A stretch of DNA of 64,000 nucleotides from Xanthostigma xanthostigma (GCA_963575645.1 OY754465.1:4650001-4714000); one strand, 5' to 3'. Shown: positions 11,342-22,258, counted from the stretch's first letter. Program-made: numbers and translations. The notes: generated from the sequence alone by a model not told the origin.

Positions 11342-12214
11342 TAACTTCCCGCTATTTTCGAGTTCAAAACGCTCAAAAATATGTCAAATATAGCAAGAAG
11401 TTTATTTTTTAGCTCTTCGAGCTCAAAAAAAAACACTTTGTTACGAAATTTTCGTTCACGATATCTCATGAACAAATGAAGCGATTTTGATGCGATTTGC
11501 GGCAGTCGACGCAATTTTTTAACCTTAAAAAGTAATTTTATACAGAAAAATCGATCTCATAGGAATTTTACGAGAAATTTAAAAAAAAACACTTTTTAAA
11601 AATTTTTCGTTCACGATATCTCGTGAACAAATGAGCCGATTTTGATGCGGTTTGCTGCAATCGACGCAGTTTTTTTAACCTAAGAAAGTAAATTATTACA
11701 AAAAAATCGATTTGATAAGAATTTTACGAGTAATTTTAAAAAATTACTTTTTTCCTAATTTTTCGTTCACGTTATCTCATGAACAAATGAACCAATTTTG
11801 ATATGGTTTGCGGCGATCGACGCAGTTTTTTTAGCTTAAGAAAGTAATTTATTACAAAAAAATCAATCTGATAACAATTTTAAGAGTCATTTTAAAAAAA
11901 CACTTTTTTACGATTTTTTCGTTCACGGTTTCTCGTGAACAAATGAACCGATTTTGATGCGGTTTGCGGAAATCGACGCAGTTTGTTAAGGAGAAGAGCT
12001 GATTAGTTTTTGGAATTAATCGGTTTAGTAGTTTAGAAAATTTTTTACAAAAACAAATTTTTAAAAATTTTTGAAACTTGTTTTTTTAAGATTTCTCAAA
12101 ATTTTTTGGGCCGAATCGTTTCAAATTTTCAGGAAGTCTAAGTTCACCAAGATCACGTCAGATGCCGCAAACCACGTTTCAGTCGGACACTCCGTTCAAA
12201 AGATATAAAAGGTT

Positions 12215-12254
<40 letters not shown>

Positions 12255-12431
12255 TCCATACATACAGCCCTACGGACATCATCGCCAAAATAGTTTCAAT
12301 AGCTTCCTAGGACCCCAAAACGTCGAGATCTGGCGAAAACTCGATTTTCGAAAATCGGGGTGAAACCAATAACTTCCCGATTTTTGAAAAAAAAAAAATT
12401 TTTTTTTTTTTTTTTTTAAAGCGGGAAGTTA
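11342..12431. mobile_element. DNA element with TAACTTCCCGC terminal inverted repeats
   Basis: TAACTTCCCGC at 11342 and GCGGGAAGTTA at 12421-12431. The interior has four tandem units of 156-165 bp, a (CA)n microsatellite near 12230-12254 and the self-complementary CGATTTTCGAAAATCGGGG. No coding sequence. It is absent from Helitron copy X1, so it inserted into X2. Confidence 0.65.
11452..11985 (+). repeat. four tandem units of ~160 bp
   Basis: CGTTCACG recurs at 11452, 11609, 11765 and 11930, each followed by a TCTC(A/G)TGAACAAATGA and a GATTTTGATGCGGTTTGC-type block. The units differ at many positions. Confidence 0.75.
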
Positions 12432-12555
12432 AAAATAACTATAAATGGAAACTAATGCAAGAGGAATAAAATTATTGTCGTAGGTCCGTGTCAAAATATC
12501 GATTTTTTAAAACGATATGAAGATAAATGCAAAAAGTTTTGCACGGGTACACTAA

Positions 12556-13736
12556 TAAAGATTAATTTGCATATTGTCCAAATTGTTAATTGCAAGGTTT
12601 CGATGTCCGAAGTGATACAGCATCGATATTTATAAAAGAATTGCGGATATTTTTTTCATAAACATTCGTTTCAGTGTGTCCGGATGTCAAATCGATAATA
12701 TTTGAGTGTTAAGAAATGCTGCCAAGTCCGTGAATTTTAAAAAATCCAAGCGATTCTTTTGAACGACTATTACCAGTTTCTAACAGAATACGTTCTTCTC
12801 CTCACTGCTGCCATATCGATCTTCAGTTATCTAAGCTTGCGACGAATCCAACGGGGTGATTGTTTTCATTAATTGCCGCTGCGAATATACCTAGCAGTTT
12901 TTTTATATACATAATACCTATACCTACTTTTAACAAAACTTGTTTCAAATGAAATACGCCAGATTGTGTAAAATGAACAAATAGTCAAATTATCTGGAAA
13001 AAATATTAACTGCAAATATTTTAAATGAAAGTCGTTATTTGAGTTGTTATAGTCACTGATATTGTTAATATCTTCTTTCTGAAAATATTTATATATGGCG
13101 TAGCGGTGAGAGCTGTCAATTCAATCATATTGACCTCCATTTTTTTCTGTTTTGACATTTGGAAAGAGTAAAGGCTATACATTTAGAGGGACCTCATATT
13201 TATCAGATGGAACACGACCACGGCTATTCTCAGATGAGAATATTTTCTTGTTTCATACTTTTCAGTAGTCGGGATTTAATTTTTGAACTTATTTTTATTT
13301 AAATTATTTTTTTGAACTTATTTTTTATTTGTTATAAATAAATGTAGCCTATGTTACCCGGGCTATAATAACGAATAGATTGGCACCTTATTTATCAAAA
13401 TCGGATAAATAGTTCAGGCGCTACGGTGGAACATCCGTAAATACAAACATACATAGACAGCTAAATTCATAACCCTTCCTTTTGGCTTCGCCGCAGTCGG
13501 CTAAAAACGATATAAACTAATATAGGTAATCGATCTACCGATCTCGGCGGGCCCCAAATTCCCTGTGGGCGGCCGATCCGCTCCTGATAAACTATTAAAA
13601 CCGTTTTGGAAAATTGTTACAATAGTTAGAGAAGAACTAATTGAAGTGATTCACTTAGCATGATGAATTAAATTTGTAGAAAAAGAAAAACACTACGACA
13701 TTTCAAGGAGCAATTCATTATGAAGCATTCCGTATA
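12556..13736. other. unassigned; small repeat fragments
   Basis: A lone SINE A-box fragment (GGCGTAGCGGTGAGAGC) at about 13098 and a remnant at 13360-13510 with GTTACCCGGGC and a GGCTTCGCCGCAGTCGGC stem. No gene. Confidence 0.45.
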
Positions 13737-13849
13737 AATGCAAGAGCTAGGGTTACCAGATTGGCGGGACTAGGCTGGATTGTCCAGCAATTTTACACGT
13801 TGTCCAGTGTCCCGGTTTTAGGCAAAATGTCCAGCTAAAAATAAAACGC

Positions 13850-14050
13850 ATGCACCGCCGCCTCTTAAATGAACAGCTCGCTTCACGGTACGTATTACGA
13901 CTCAAACGCAGGTTGACCGAATGCTTTGATTTAATGAAATCAAAGCTAATTATTCGATTGAACTTTGAAGAAAACTGTACTAATTTTAAATATTTTCTAT
14001 ATACAGAGAATGATTCTAAAATGATAAAGGCGGCTAAGGGAAGTACTAAA
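13850..14050 (+). pseudogene. hAT transposase C-terminal remnant
   Basis: The frame encodes MKSKLIIRLNFEENCTNF, then a KYFLYTENDSKMIKAAKGS stretch ending TKY. This follows the end of hAT-family transposases, where a hydrophobic RxNF/KxN(F/Y) segment, a conserved Cys-x2-Phe and a terminal Ser-x-Lys-Tyr occur. Only about 65 codons remain: the N-terminal zinc finger, the catalytic DDE core and most of the dimerisation domain are gone. It lies between the hAT ends in the expected orientation, and the inserted foldback at 14055 cuts in right after it. Family assignment is by motif memory, not by search. No function is likely. Confidence 0.55.
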
Positions 14051-14054
14051 TATA

Positions 14055-15048
14055 CAGGGTGTCCCTAAAAGGTCGTTACAAAAGCCTACCATATATTATT
14101 CTTTAGGCCAAAACAACTCGATACAAGCAAACTTACCTCAGTACAAAGTTGCTTAGTTTGGGCGCTAGACGGCTCTTTTCAAATCGTTTTTGCTTTATAA
14201 CTTTGAAATGGCTCATGAGATTTTAATCAAATTTGGTACGTTGGCATAGATTTATTGGGCAATAAAACCCATATCATAATAATGATGAATATCATTCCAT
14301 GGGCGTAGAACTTGATTTTTTCGATAATTAAACATCTAAAACTTCTACGCCAATGGAAAAAATCAGTTTGAGTATGAAATCTGGATCACGCGACTCATTT
14401 ACTACAAAAAAGGTACTCTTGATAAAATTCGATTACTCTCATAGTTTCGACAAAATTTTAATTTTAGTAATTTAGAGCATAATTAAATATTAAAACTCAA
14501 CTGCAGCAAAGGTTGGGTGGCTGGGTACGCGACAGTGATATAAGTCGAAGAAGATATTTTAGACCGTGTTGAAGAAAATCCAGAACTGAGTACTAGAGTT
14601 TTAATATTTAATTATGCTCTAAATTACTAAAATTAAAATTTTGTCGAAACTATGAGAGTAATCGAATTTTATCAAGAGTACCTTTTTTGTAATAAATGAG
14701 TCGCGTGATCCAGATTTCATACTCAAACTGATTTTTTTCCATTGGCGTAGAAGTTTTAGATGTTTAATTATCGAAAAAATCAAGTTCTACGCCCATGGAA
14801 TGATATTCATCATTATTATGATATGGGTTTTATTGCCCAATAAAGCTATGCCAACGTACCAAATTTGAGTAAAATCTCATGAGCCGTTTCAAAGTTATAA
14901 AGCAAAAACGATTTGAAAATTGTAACTTAAGAGCCGTCTAGCGCCTAAACTAAGCAACTTTGTACTGAGGTAAGTTTGCTTGTATCGAGTTGTTTTGGCC
15001 TGAAGAATATGTGGTAGGCTTTTGTAAAGACCTTTTAGGGACACCCTG
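14055..15048. mobile_element. ~1-kb foldback (giant hairpin), TA-flanked
   Basis: CAGGGTGTCCCTAAAAGG at the left is mirrored at the right (ending GACACCCTG), with TA on both sides. The arms (about 14055-14500 and 14596-15048) pair along nearly their whole ~446 bp around a loop of about 95 bp. TA duplication and the CAGGGTGTCCC end suggest a Tc1/mariner-type MITE. The left arm has kept TTGGGCGCTAGACG where the right has a related but altered block, so the arms have begun to diverge. Confidence 0.85.
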
Positions 15049-15312
15049 TATGTGGCAAAAAAAAGTGAGTTAGTAGGTACTATTGACTGTTAGATTAAGC
15101 TATACCTCTGCTTTTGTACCAATTACAGCTCAATAGTTCATATTTTCGTTTTTCTTATAACAATAATATACCTAAAAAAGTACATATTACTTAATTATTT
15201 GTCGTGTTCCGGTTAATTAATGCAGATTTTTATTTTGTCCAGCCTAAAATCCTTTTGTCCAGATATTTTAGAATATTGTCCTGAAATTTTGTTTTCTCAA
15301 TCTGGCAACCCT

Positions 15313-15485
15313 AATGCAAGCCAATGTGGGTCTAATGTAGTGTGGTACCGACTTAAGTGTAAAAGATGAGGTGTGTTTTATGTTCGATTACTCTTACTCT
15401 CTCTGCACCGGTCGGTCCCTTGGGTCTTTGCCCCGCGCCGCGTCTCCCGTCCGCGAATCACCTTCTCCCCCAACTAACTGACCGC
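15313..15485. other. GC-richer upstream patch
   Basis: Contains CCCCGCGCCGCGTCTCCCG, unusual for this AT-rich window, just upstream of the TATA/initiator pair. Confidence 0.3.
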
Positions 15486-15519
15486 TATATAACTAGTACG
15501 TACTAGAGGCTATATCAGT
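15486..15519 (+). promoter_or_regulatory. candidate core promoter (TATA plus initiator)
   Basis: TATATAA at 15486-15492 and TCAGT at 15515-15519, with the initiator A 31 bases from the first T of the TATA box. That is the usual arthropod spacing. No downstream coding exon is visible, so it may be chance. Confidence 0.25.
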
Positions 15520-15661
15520 TCTATACTTATATTAAGCTCTGTGTTAAATCTGTGGAATCTTTCATGACCCACTCTTATTTTAAAAAGCTACTCGACACTT
15601 TCTAACATTATGGTCCTAATTTTTTTGTCTTTTCTATGCGGAAGAACATTTTACATGTAAT

Positions 15662-16065
15662 TAATTTTATTCAACTCATGCGCGTTATTCATGTTTTATC
15701 ATGCCTAAAAACCGAACCCTAAATAGCCATTTACCGACTGGTGACAATTACTTGTCATAACTCAATGACGATTCCTACTAGCTCGGCCATTGTGGAGTAA
15801 TGAAAATAAACGTAACTATTTTCTGAGTCGTAACGAAATAGTAGGTAACAACAACTCCGTTGTTACCCATTGAGACTAAAATTGAGAGGCCGAATGTTTT
15901 CGACATGGAGTTTATTCATAACCGGCTAACCTCAAACCAAAACATTGAATCGTGCTGTTGGTGCTGTTAGTATTGACAGTTTTTTTTATAAAGAAATAAA
16001 TAGATATTTACAACATCTCATTATAATTAAAACATGAATAACGCGCAATTGTTGAATAAAATTAT
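15662..16065. mobile_element. MITE-like unit with 37-bp inverted ends
   Basis: TAATTTTATTCAACTCATGC...TTCATGTTTTA at 15662-15698 is mirrored at 16028-16064 with a few mismatches. Interior is unassigned; no clear duplication. Confidence 0.5.
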
Positions 16066-16243
16066 GGGCGCAACTTGTAGGCTAAGTCATGACCTGTCAG
16101 CGCGATGAATGACTTAGACTACTAGTTACGCCAATAACTATAAAGCAACTGCACTAAAAAAATTATTTTACAGAACGCATCATAAAATATACTCTGTTCG
16201 CTTTTTTTAGTTCAAGAAGGTGTCACTTCTCAAAGATTGAACC

Positions 16244-16711
16244 CAGGGCCGGATTAACCCTGTCCGGGCCCTTAGGCAATGCAATCAGGTCTTTTCAAGT
16301 TGATGAAGGGATGTGATGAAGGCACCCTGTTACTTCAATGTCTTATGTGATATTGTAACAACATGATTACTTTGACTAGATGCTGCAGCATCGCCTTACC
16401 TGACTCGTTAGCTTTATTGAAATGGTCTTAATGAATAGGTTATAGATAATTGATGATTCAGGTTTTTTGATGGGTCAGGAAAGAGAAATGAGACGTGACG
16501 TAGTTATTTTAAATTTTATTTTGTTAAATGCAATAAATTACAATAAACAACGAAAGAAAATAATATTGTTGTTGGGAAATTTCATACAACTTTTCAAATA
16601 AAATTTTCGTTCAATGAAAAGTTTTTTTTCTTGGTGCGTGCACGGGCTCCTATAGTCGATGCGGGGCCCCTATGCAGTTGCCTACTCTGCTTAATGATTA
16701 ATCTGGCACTA
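16244..16711. mobile_element. hAT MITE, family H, copy A
   Basis: Ends CAGGGCCGGATTAACC and GATTAATCTGGCACTA with 8-bp flanks ATTGAACC/GTTGAACC (7 of 8 match). The same family is at 30169-30603 in the opposite orientation. Confidence 0.8.
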
Positions 16712-16719
16712 GTTGAACC

Positions 16720-17380
16720 TAGTCGTCTTGTTTTTTGTAATTATTCAAGTTAATAAATATTATAAGCAATGAATTGATCCACGCAAAAGATTAAGAAGTA
16801 TTTTGTCACTACTGTTTGAATGAAATTAAAAAATGAACTGTATAAAATTGGAGGTAATTTAAGAGTCAGTATATTTCATTATTTTTATAATTTGGACAAA
16901 ATGGCTACAGTTTCTTATATTTTATGTATCTGTTAAAACTTTTCTGATTGCAAGCATAGTTTTTGAAATTGAACTGGCGTTGAGCCAGATTTATAAATTC
17001 GTGATAGTGAAAATATTATTGCGGTAATGGATGCAACCGAGTGATAATACGTATATTATAACAGTTTATGGAATTTTTTGACGTTAAACAAACATATTTT
17101 AGTTTCAGCCTAAATTTCGACTTACTAATGTATCAAATCCTGACGCAAATTTTAGAAGTTTTAAACGACAAATTTAGCAGGAGATATTTTGTAATAGTAT
17201 ATTATTTAAAAAGATTTCTAAAATTATATTGATACGTAGTGACGTAAAAATAGGGGGACAGGACGGGCAAAATGCCACGGGCCCTTGCCCTGAGAGGGCC
17301 ATGAGCACAGGAAGTTCATTTAATAAAAATAAAATTATCGACCAATTTTGCAGACAAATATAGTAACAAAAAAAATTGGT
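16720..17380. other. no recognisable feature
   Basis: AT-rich with no terminal repeats or coding signal I can support. Confidence 0.4.
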
Positions 17381-17573
17381 TGTCTGTAAAGTTGGTTTAC
17401 GGACGATATTTTTACGTGATAACTTATTCCGCTCGAATATCATATTTAATAATCACGCACAGGGTCAGGCGGAACGTTAGGAACGTTACACTTTTTCGTG
17501 CATGCAGCCGGTGTTTCATCTTTTTATTTTGACGTGATTCATCAATTTATAAGACGTTATCACGTCAAAAATG
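17381..17573 (+). mobile_element. family P element, short copy
   Basis: Starts TTGGTTGTCTGTAAAGTTGG and ends GACGTTATCACGTC. It shares GGTCAGGCGGAACGTTAGG with the copies at 1783-2372 and 36874-37571 and is the shortest of the three. Confidence 0.7.
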
Positions 17574-18330
17574 AAAAATTAATACATTAACGTTTCGGTC
17601 CGGATTTGGATTTTCTTCAGAACTGATCTATAAAATATAGTTTAAAAAAAACTAAAAAACACGCTTTATATGTATCGAACTAAAAAGTAAAAAATATTTT
17701 TTTAAAATAAGCTTAAAACAATAATGAATAAAAAATACTAGTATTATTGTGAAAAAAGCGTGGGGCGCTTTGTTCAAAACTACAAACTCGCAACTCAACA
17801 AAACTAAAATAACAATAACATTTTGACAATAGCGTACTCGACTGTACTTTAAAGCAGGAAAGCGACAAGTGACAAAGGCAACGAGCGATCACGGCCAATC
17901 ACCGACGAGCGCATGCTCCGTACAGGTAGCTGGGAGTGTCAACGGCTTTAAAATGTGCCATTGCGACGCTGTTTGTGACTCACTTCCGAACCTTTTAGAT
18001 CCGTGGCGCGTATTATACTCTTTAATAAATAAAATTGGTCGATGTTTTTATTTATTCTTTATTATTGATTGCAATCAATTGATTCTATTGCGTCTCAAAG
18101 ATACTTCGGTTCATGGAGCTCACCAACCTGAAACACAAAATCTAATCAAATGTGCAATATCTAAATCAGATAGTGACAAAAACATTAATTTATTTATTTA
18201 TAATTACAGAATAATGATTTATATACACTTACCTATAATCATCCGAGTGCATATAGCCTAAGCTGCTGAGCACGTTTCTCAAGTTAAAAAAAAAAAAAAA
18301 AAAAAATTGATTCTATTGCTACTGTTATCA
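17574..18330. other. unassigned; fragment of palindromic family W
   Basis: 17630-17770 resembles one arm of the palindrome at 58085-58306 (AACACGCTTTATAT..., then AAGCGTGGGGCGCTTTG). A poly(A) run lies near 18286-18306. The open frame at 17869-18261 shows no domain. Confidence 0.45.
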
Positions 18331-18820
18331 TCATACCTATAAGTATATTAATACGTTAAGGTTAAGATGTTTGCCTCCTTTCTCAATTTCTCCACATAAA
18401 TTATATATCATTTTACAGATAATTGCTTGCTCTACTGACATCGACAACTAAAAAATTTTTTATTGCTTTTGTTTTTGTAAATTAATTAAAATACAGCAAC
18501 GCTGAACAACGTCTGCCATCTGACGTCAACACTGCGATCTGTCATCTGACCTTCACATTGTAATACAACAGACACAATACTGCATACTGCCATCTGACGG
18601 CTTTAATTTTGAAACAGCGAGCAAGGCTGAACAACGTCACAGCAATGCTGCATGATGCCATCTGACGGCTTAGCTCAACGCTTTTGCTACTTGCGCCTCT
18701 ATATGACAATTTTAATAAAATATTTCTTCGATCTGTCATCTGAGCTTCATATTGTAATACAACAAAAAGAAGAACGTTATAAGCAGTGTGCAAAATTAGA
18801 AACGAATTGAATACCTGCAA

Positions 18821-19678
18821 TCTATATATTTAAAACACAAGCCCTAAATCTCTAGACAATCCGCCAGCCATCCCTACTAAACCGATTGACACAATTTTTT
18901 TTTAAACTGAAGCCTTTAGTCCACAGATATGTTATCGCTATTTTTTTTTGTGAAATTTCTTTAAAAGGGGTGATTTCAAGCGATAATAGTAAAAATGACG
19001 AGGGAGTAGCGGGGTGAAGAGGAACGTAAAGAGAGAAAATCCTTTGATGTTCACGAGACATGAGTGTGAGAGAAATGCAAATGTATGTCGGAGATTTTAC
19101 AAACAGTTTGACAAGTCGACTTTGACAATTGAAGTGTATATTTTTAGTTCGTTTTTTAGCGCAAATATTCCAAATATTAATAATACACAAATAAATTTTA
19201 TTTTATTTTCCAAATAATTTAAGAACGTGTAAGTTTATGTTAATTTAATGCCAAAATAGAGTTTTTAAATATTACATCATTACATGGGTACAGTCCATGT
19301 AATGATGTAATATTTAAAAACTCTATTTTGGCATTAAATTAACATAATTAACATAAACATAAAGTCTAAAATTTGGTCTCAAATCAGAAAAAAATAGTGA
19401 AAATCATAAATGTATCAAATGAGGTTAGATTTTCTAAAAATGAATTGTGACAGATCTTGCGGGGTAACCATGACAACGATGAACAGATCTCATACATTTT
19501 TGAATTTATAACTAATTAAATATAGAGACAACTTGATGGATCAAGATAAATCAAAAGAAAAATAACTGTAAATGGAAACTAATGAGGAATAAAATTATTG
19601 TCGTAGGTCTGTATCAAAATATTGTTTTTTGAAAACAATATGAAAATACATGCAAAAGGTTTTGCACGGGTACACTAG
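18821..19678 (+). mobile_element. Helitron family X, copy 1 (858 bp)
   Basis: Begins TCTATATATTTAAAACAC and ends with a GCAAAAGGTTTTGC hairpin, ACGGGTACA, CTAG. It sits in Y sequence between ...ACCTGCAA and TCATATTT. The unsplit site ACCTGCAATCATATTT exists (minus strand) in Y2 near 31040, so the insertion is exactly between A and T without duplication, as Helitrons do. Confidence 0.92.
19235..19348. repeat. near-perfect hairpin inside Helitron X1
   Basis: TTATGTTAATTTAATGCC...ATTACATCATTACATG pairs with its reverse complement after a short GGTACAGTC-like loop. Copy X2 has the left half only (near 11056-11098), so the mirror half arose within X1's lineage. Confidence 0.8.
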
Positions 19679-19757
19679 TCATATTTAAAAAAATAATTTT
19701 GTAAAGTGATAATTATTATACTTATATAGTGCGAATAATTCGCACAGGTCACACTAG

Positions 19758-19968
19758 TACTCTTTAATAAATAAAATTAGTCGATGTTTTTATTTATTTT
19801 TATTATTGATTGCAATCAATTGATTCTATTGCTACTGTTATAATAATTAATTTGTGGACTGTTTGGGGGGGGGGGGGGTGTTGATGGTGTGAGGTTGTAT
19901 TGCATCGCCGTCGGGTCAGCAGCTTCTCCGAGGCCCCCGACCCTCGGAGCGGGCGGTTACTGACAAGA
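19758..19968. other. unassigned; 14-G run
   Basis: A run of 14 G at 19865-19878, then a GC-rich stretch with CCCCCGACCCTCGGAGCG. Confidence 0.4.
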
Positions 19969-19976
19969 GGTGGCAC

Positions 19977-20733
19977 CAGGGCTGCCAGATTTCTCTCCTC
20001 AGAAATCCGTCGGTAAGGCAAAAAGTGGTGGGGGAAGTGGTCTGAAAAATCCGTTTCCATCCGTTCGCCCGGTTCACCCATTAATGCAATGAGTGTGAGA
20101 GAGATAGAGAGTAAAGTGAAGTATGCGGTACCATAAACGACACATCGACGTGTTTCCACCTTCATTATGGCTTTATTATTAACATTATTAAATGAATTTC
20201 GTATAAGACGTTGAATTTACTTTTACTTACAAACAGACTTTAAATTGAATAGAAATGATTCATTTTTTCACATTTAAATCCTCAATGTGTTCCGTAAATC
20301 CGTGTAACTCGAAACACTTGACTCCAGTTGTGTGAAAAAAACGCATCAGACAAAGATAGCGAGTCGATATTCATCGATATAGGTGTGTGTTTCGCGAACA
20401 CATTGTTTCATACCATGGACATTTCCTATGTCCATGTTTCATACACTCTCTTATCTTTTTCTACTCAAATAGAGAGAAGGAGTAGGACAGAGGTAGTGAA
20501 AGAAACGTGCTCAGATATGCTCGAATGTGCTAAAAATACCCGAATGTCCCCAAATTATCGATTATCGAGTGAAGTTTGAATTTATATGTAGTAAAAAAGG
20601 TAAAAAATTCGGAAAAGCTAGAAAATCCGTTAAATCCGTTCAGATCATGAAATCCGTTCCATTATCCGTTCAAATTTATTTCTACTCGAAAAATCCGTTT
20701 GGAACGGAAAAATCCGTTCATCTGGCAGCCCTG
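19977..20733. mobile_element. hAT MITE, family A, copy 1 (757 bp)
   Basis: Ends CAGGGCTGCCAGA and TCTGGCAGCCCTG with a perfect 8-bp duplication GGTGGCAC (19969-19976, 20734-20741). Near the right end AATCCGTT-type motifs recur many times, as subterminal transposase-binding repeats do in hAT elements. An inverted copy is at 60631-61459. Confidence 0.92.
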
Positions 20734-20741
20734 GGTGGCAC

Positions 20742-20980
20742 ACATATACTATATACAAGACACATACACAAGGTGAGGAGGTCGTCATAGCAACGTCTCC
20801 TGTGACTGACCGTTCGTTTCTCAAGCAGCGACGGCAGCAGCTCCGCGTCACGTACGAGCATTGGTGTGTGGGGTCCGGGGGTAGACGGGCTTTATGCACA
20901 TTCCGCCCTGCGGCCTTTCTTGTCTGCCGTATGTCACGTCAAACATATACTGACGATTGGATTGTCATTCATGTATACAG
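20742..20980. other. no recognisable feature
   Basis: Mixed-composition spacer with ACACATAC-type short repeats at its left; no gene. Confidence 0.35.
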
Positions 20981-20983
20981 TAA

Positions 20984-21558
20984 CATTGAGCGAGTTTACA
21001 AGCTGCTTGTTGCCGAATTTACTAGTTGCTAGTAAACTCACTCAGTGTAATCAGTTTACTAGCCAAGTAGCAGATTATCTGCGAGTAGGTAAAGTTAAAA
21101 GTCGGTCAACTTTACTCGCTTCTCGCTGGCGTTTGGGATTGTTAGCTAGTAAATGCCTGACTTCTTCATCTTATCGTTTATAATTAGAAATAAATAATTA
21201 GAAATAATTATGAAATTAACGCAATTACTTATAAGCTTTTTTCTCAATTCAATTTAATACTCATTTGTATTTTTAGTTCATTTTAAATTGTAGCTTTTTG
21301 TAATAAAAATATTTTTTTTTTTTTTTTTTTTAAACTAGCCGTGTGTCATCATAGTTGCTATACTGAACTAGATGCGTCTTGGTAGTTTCTGGTTTCAGTG
21401 TCTACAAAATGTCGACGGAAATGAAAGAAAAACAATAACAAATTCACAATACGTGATTCGTTAGCTAGTTGGCTAGTGAGCGAGTGAGAAGTTTGTCTCA
21501 CTAGCCAACTTGCCCGCTTCTAAACTTGCCAACAAGCAGCTTGTAAACTCGCTCAATG
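20984..21558. mobile_element. MITE with ~30-bp inverted ends, TAA duplication
   Basis: CATTGAGCGAGTTTACAAGC at the left is mirrored at the right end; TAA at 20981-20983 and 21559-21561. PIF/Harbinger-type by duplication. The interior repeats variants of TTTACTAG and contains a T run near 21311. Confidence 0.8.
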
Positions 21559-21569
21559 TAATTGAGCCT

Positions 21570-21812
21570 TAAAGGCCGCTGCACACGAGGCTAGAAACGC
21601 TGCTAGGAGTTCTGCTGACCGGTACGAAGCTGGAAATGACGTCACTGCGGGCTGGCCTGCTAGCTCACAAGATAGGTTTTGAAACAGGGGCTATTTTCCC
21701 TGCTAGATCTGCTGCTAGGTATATGAGCAAGAACCAATCAAGAAGCAGTATCTTGTGACGCGGTCACTTGAACAAACGCCCACAAATCAACATGGCGTAA
21801 TTCTGCTCAGAG
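21570..21812 (+). mobile_element. MITE family J, left-end fragment
   Basis: Starts AGGCCGCTGCACACGAGGC after TTA and matches the left part of the J copy at 53893-55346. It stops at about 21812 where family T sequence begins, so the right half is lost. Confidence 0.65.
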
Positions 21813-22147
21813 TCAGACAACAGATTGCTGAACAGATTTTAATGAAATTTTGTAAATGTGTCTTACTTATTGCAACTTACGTTGTAGGATATCATTTTGT
21901 ACAAAATTACGGTATTTTCTCAAAAAACCTTTTATAGTAACACGTAACGATATCTGCTCTATCAGAAGTCAGTTTTGTTTGTTTGCTTCTGAACCAATAG
22001 TTCAAACAACACTGTTTAGTACCAAATAGCAACATCTGTTAGAACTTGCAATTTGCTTAAAGCTATTAGTTCAGACGCCGGGCCACAAACGAAATACATT
22101 TTGCAGAATTATATGAATCGCACTCGGGTGAAACAGGACGAACCGCT
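21813..22147 (+). mobile_element. Helitron family T fragment
   Basis: Contains the ATTTTGTAAATGTGTCTT block, the GCTATTAGTTCAGACGCCGG block and ends in ACTCGGGTGAAACAGG and CCGCTAT. The 5' end is missing. Confidence 0.6.
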
Positions 22148-22258
22148 ATAATATTATAAAGAGGTAAAGTTTGTAAGTTTGGATGTAGAAGGCAATCTCC
22201 GAAACTACTCATTTGATTTCAAAATTTTTTTCACCAATATTTAGAATGGACCTTGCTA

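Larger units (their letters stand above)
9407..12555 (+). mobile_element. Helitron family X, copy 2, split by three insertions
   Basis: Starts TCTATATTTTTAA at 9407 after an A and ends with a GCAAAAAGTTTTGC hairpin, ACGGGTACA and CTAA at 12552-12555 before a T. This matches the 858-bp copy at 18821-19678. It is interrupted by a TTAA-flanked element (9420-10276), a Z repeat (10398-10785) and an element with TAACTTCCCGC ends (11342-12431). Confidence 0.85.
13745..15312 (+). mobile_element. hAT element remnant with nested giant hairpin
   Basis: Ends AGGGTTACCAGATTG and CAATCTGGCAACCCT form a terminal inverted repeat, with the 8-bp AATGCAAG at 13737-13744 and 15313-15320. Four extra bases separate the left copy from the repeat. 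It holds a transposase C-terminal remnant and is split by a TA-flanked foldback at 14055-15048. Confidence 0.75.
18331..19757 (+). mobile_element. Helitron family Y, copy 1, split by Helitron X
   Basis: Begins TCATACC at 18331 after an A and ends with hairpin GTGCGAATAATTCGCAC, AGGTCACA and CTAG at 19754-19757 before a T. Internally it has repeated CAGATGGCA-type units. Helitron X1 (18821-19678) interrupts it. Uninterrupted copies: 30970-31441, 38266-38748, 43605-44204. Confidence 0.9.

Noticed and set aside
17869-18261. 130-codon open frame
   Set aside because: No domain, no coding context, and the frame crosses repeat-like sequence.
18542-18820. 92-codon frame similar to one at 31048-31284
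   Set aside because: Both are within Helitron family Y; the similarity reflects the repeat, and neither has a domain.
19803-20165. 120-codon minus-strand frame (and its copy at 61271-61483)
   Set aside because: It lies largely within the hAT MITE family A and is shared between copies only for that reason; no transposase motif.
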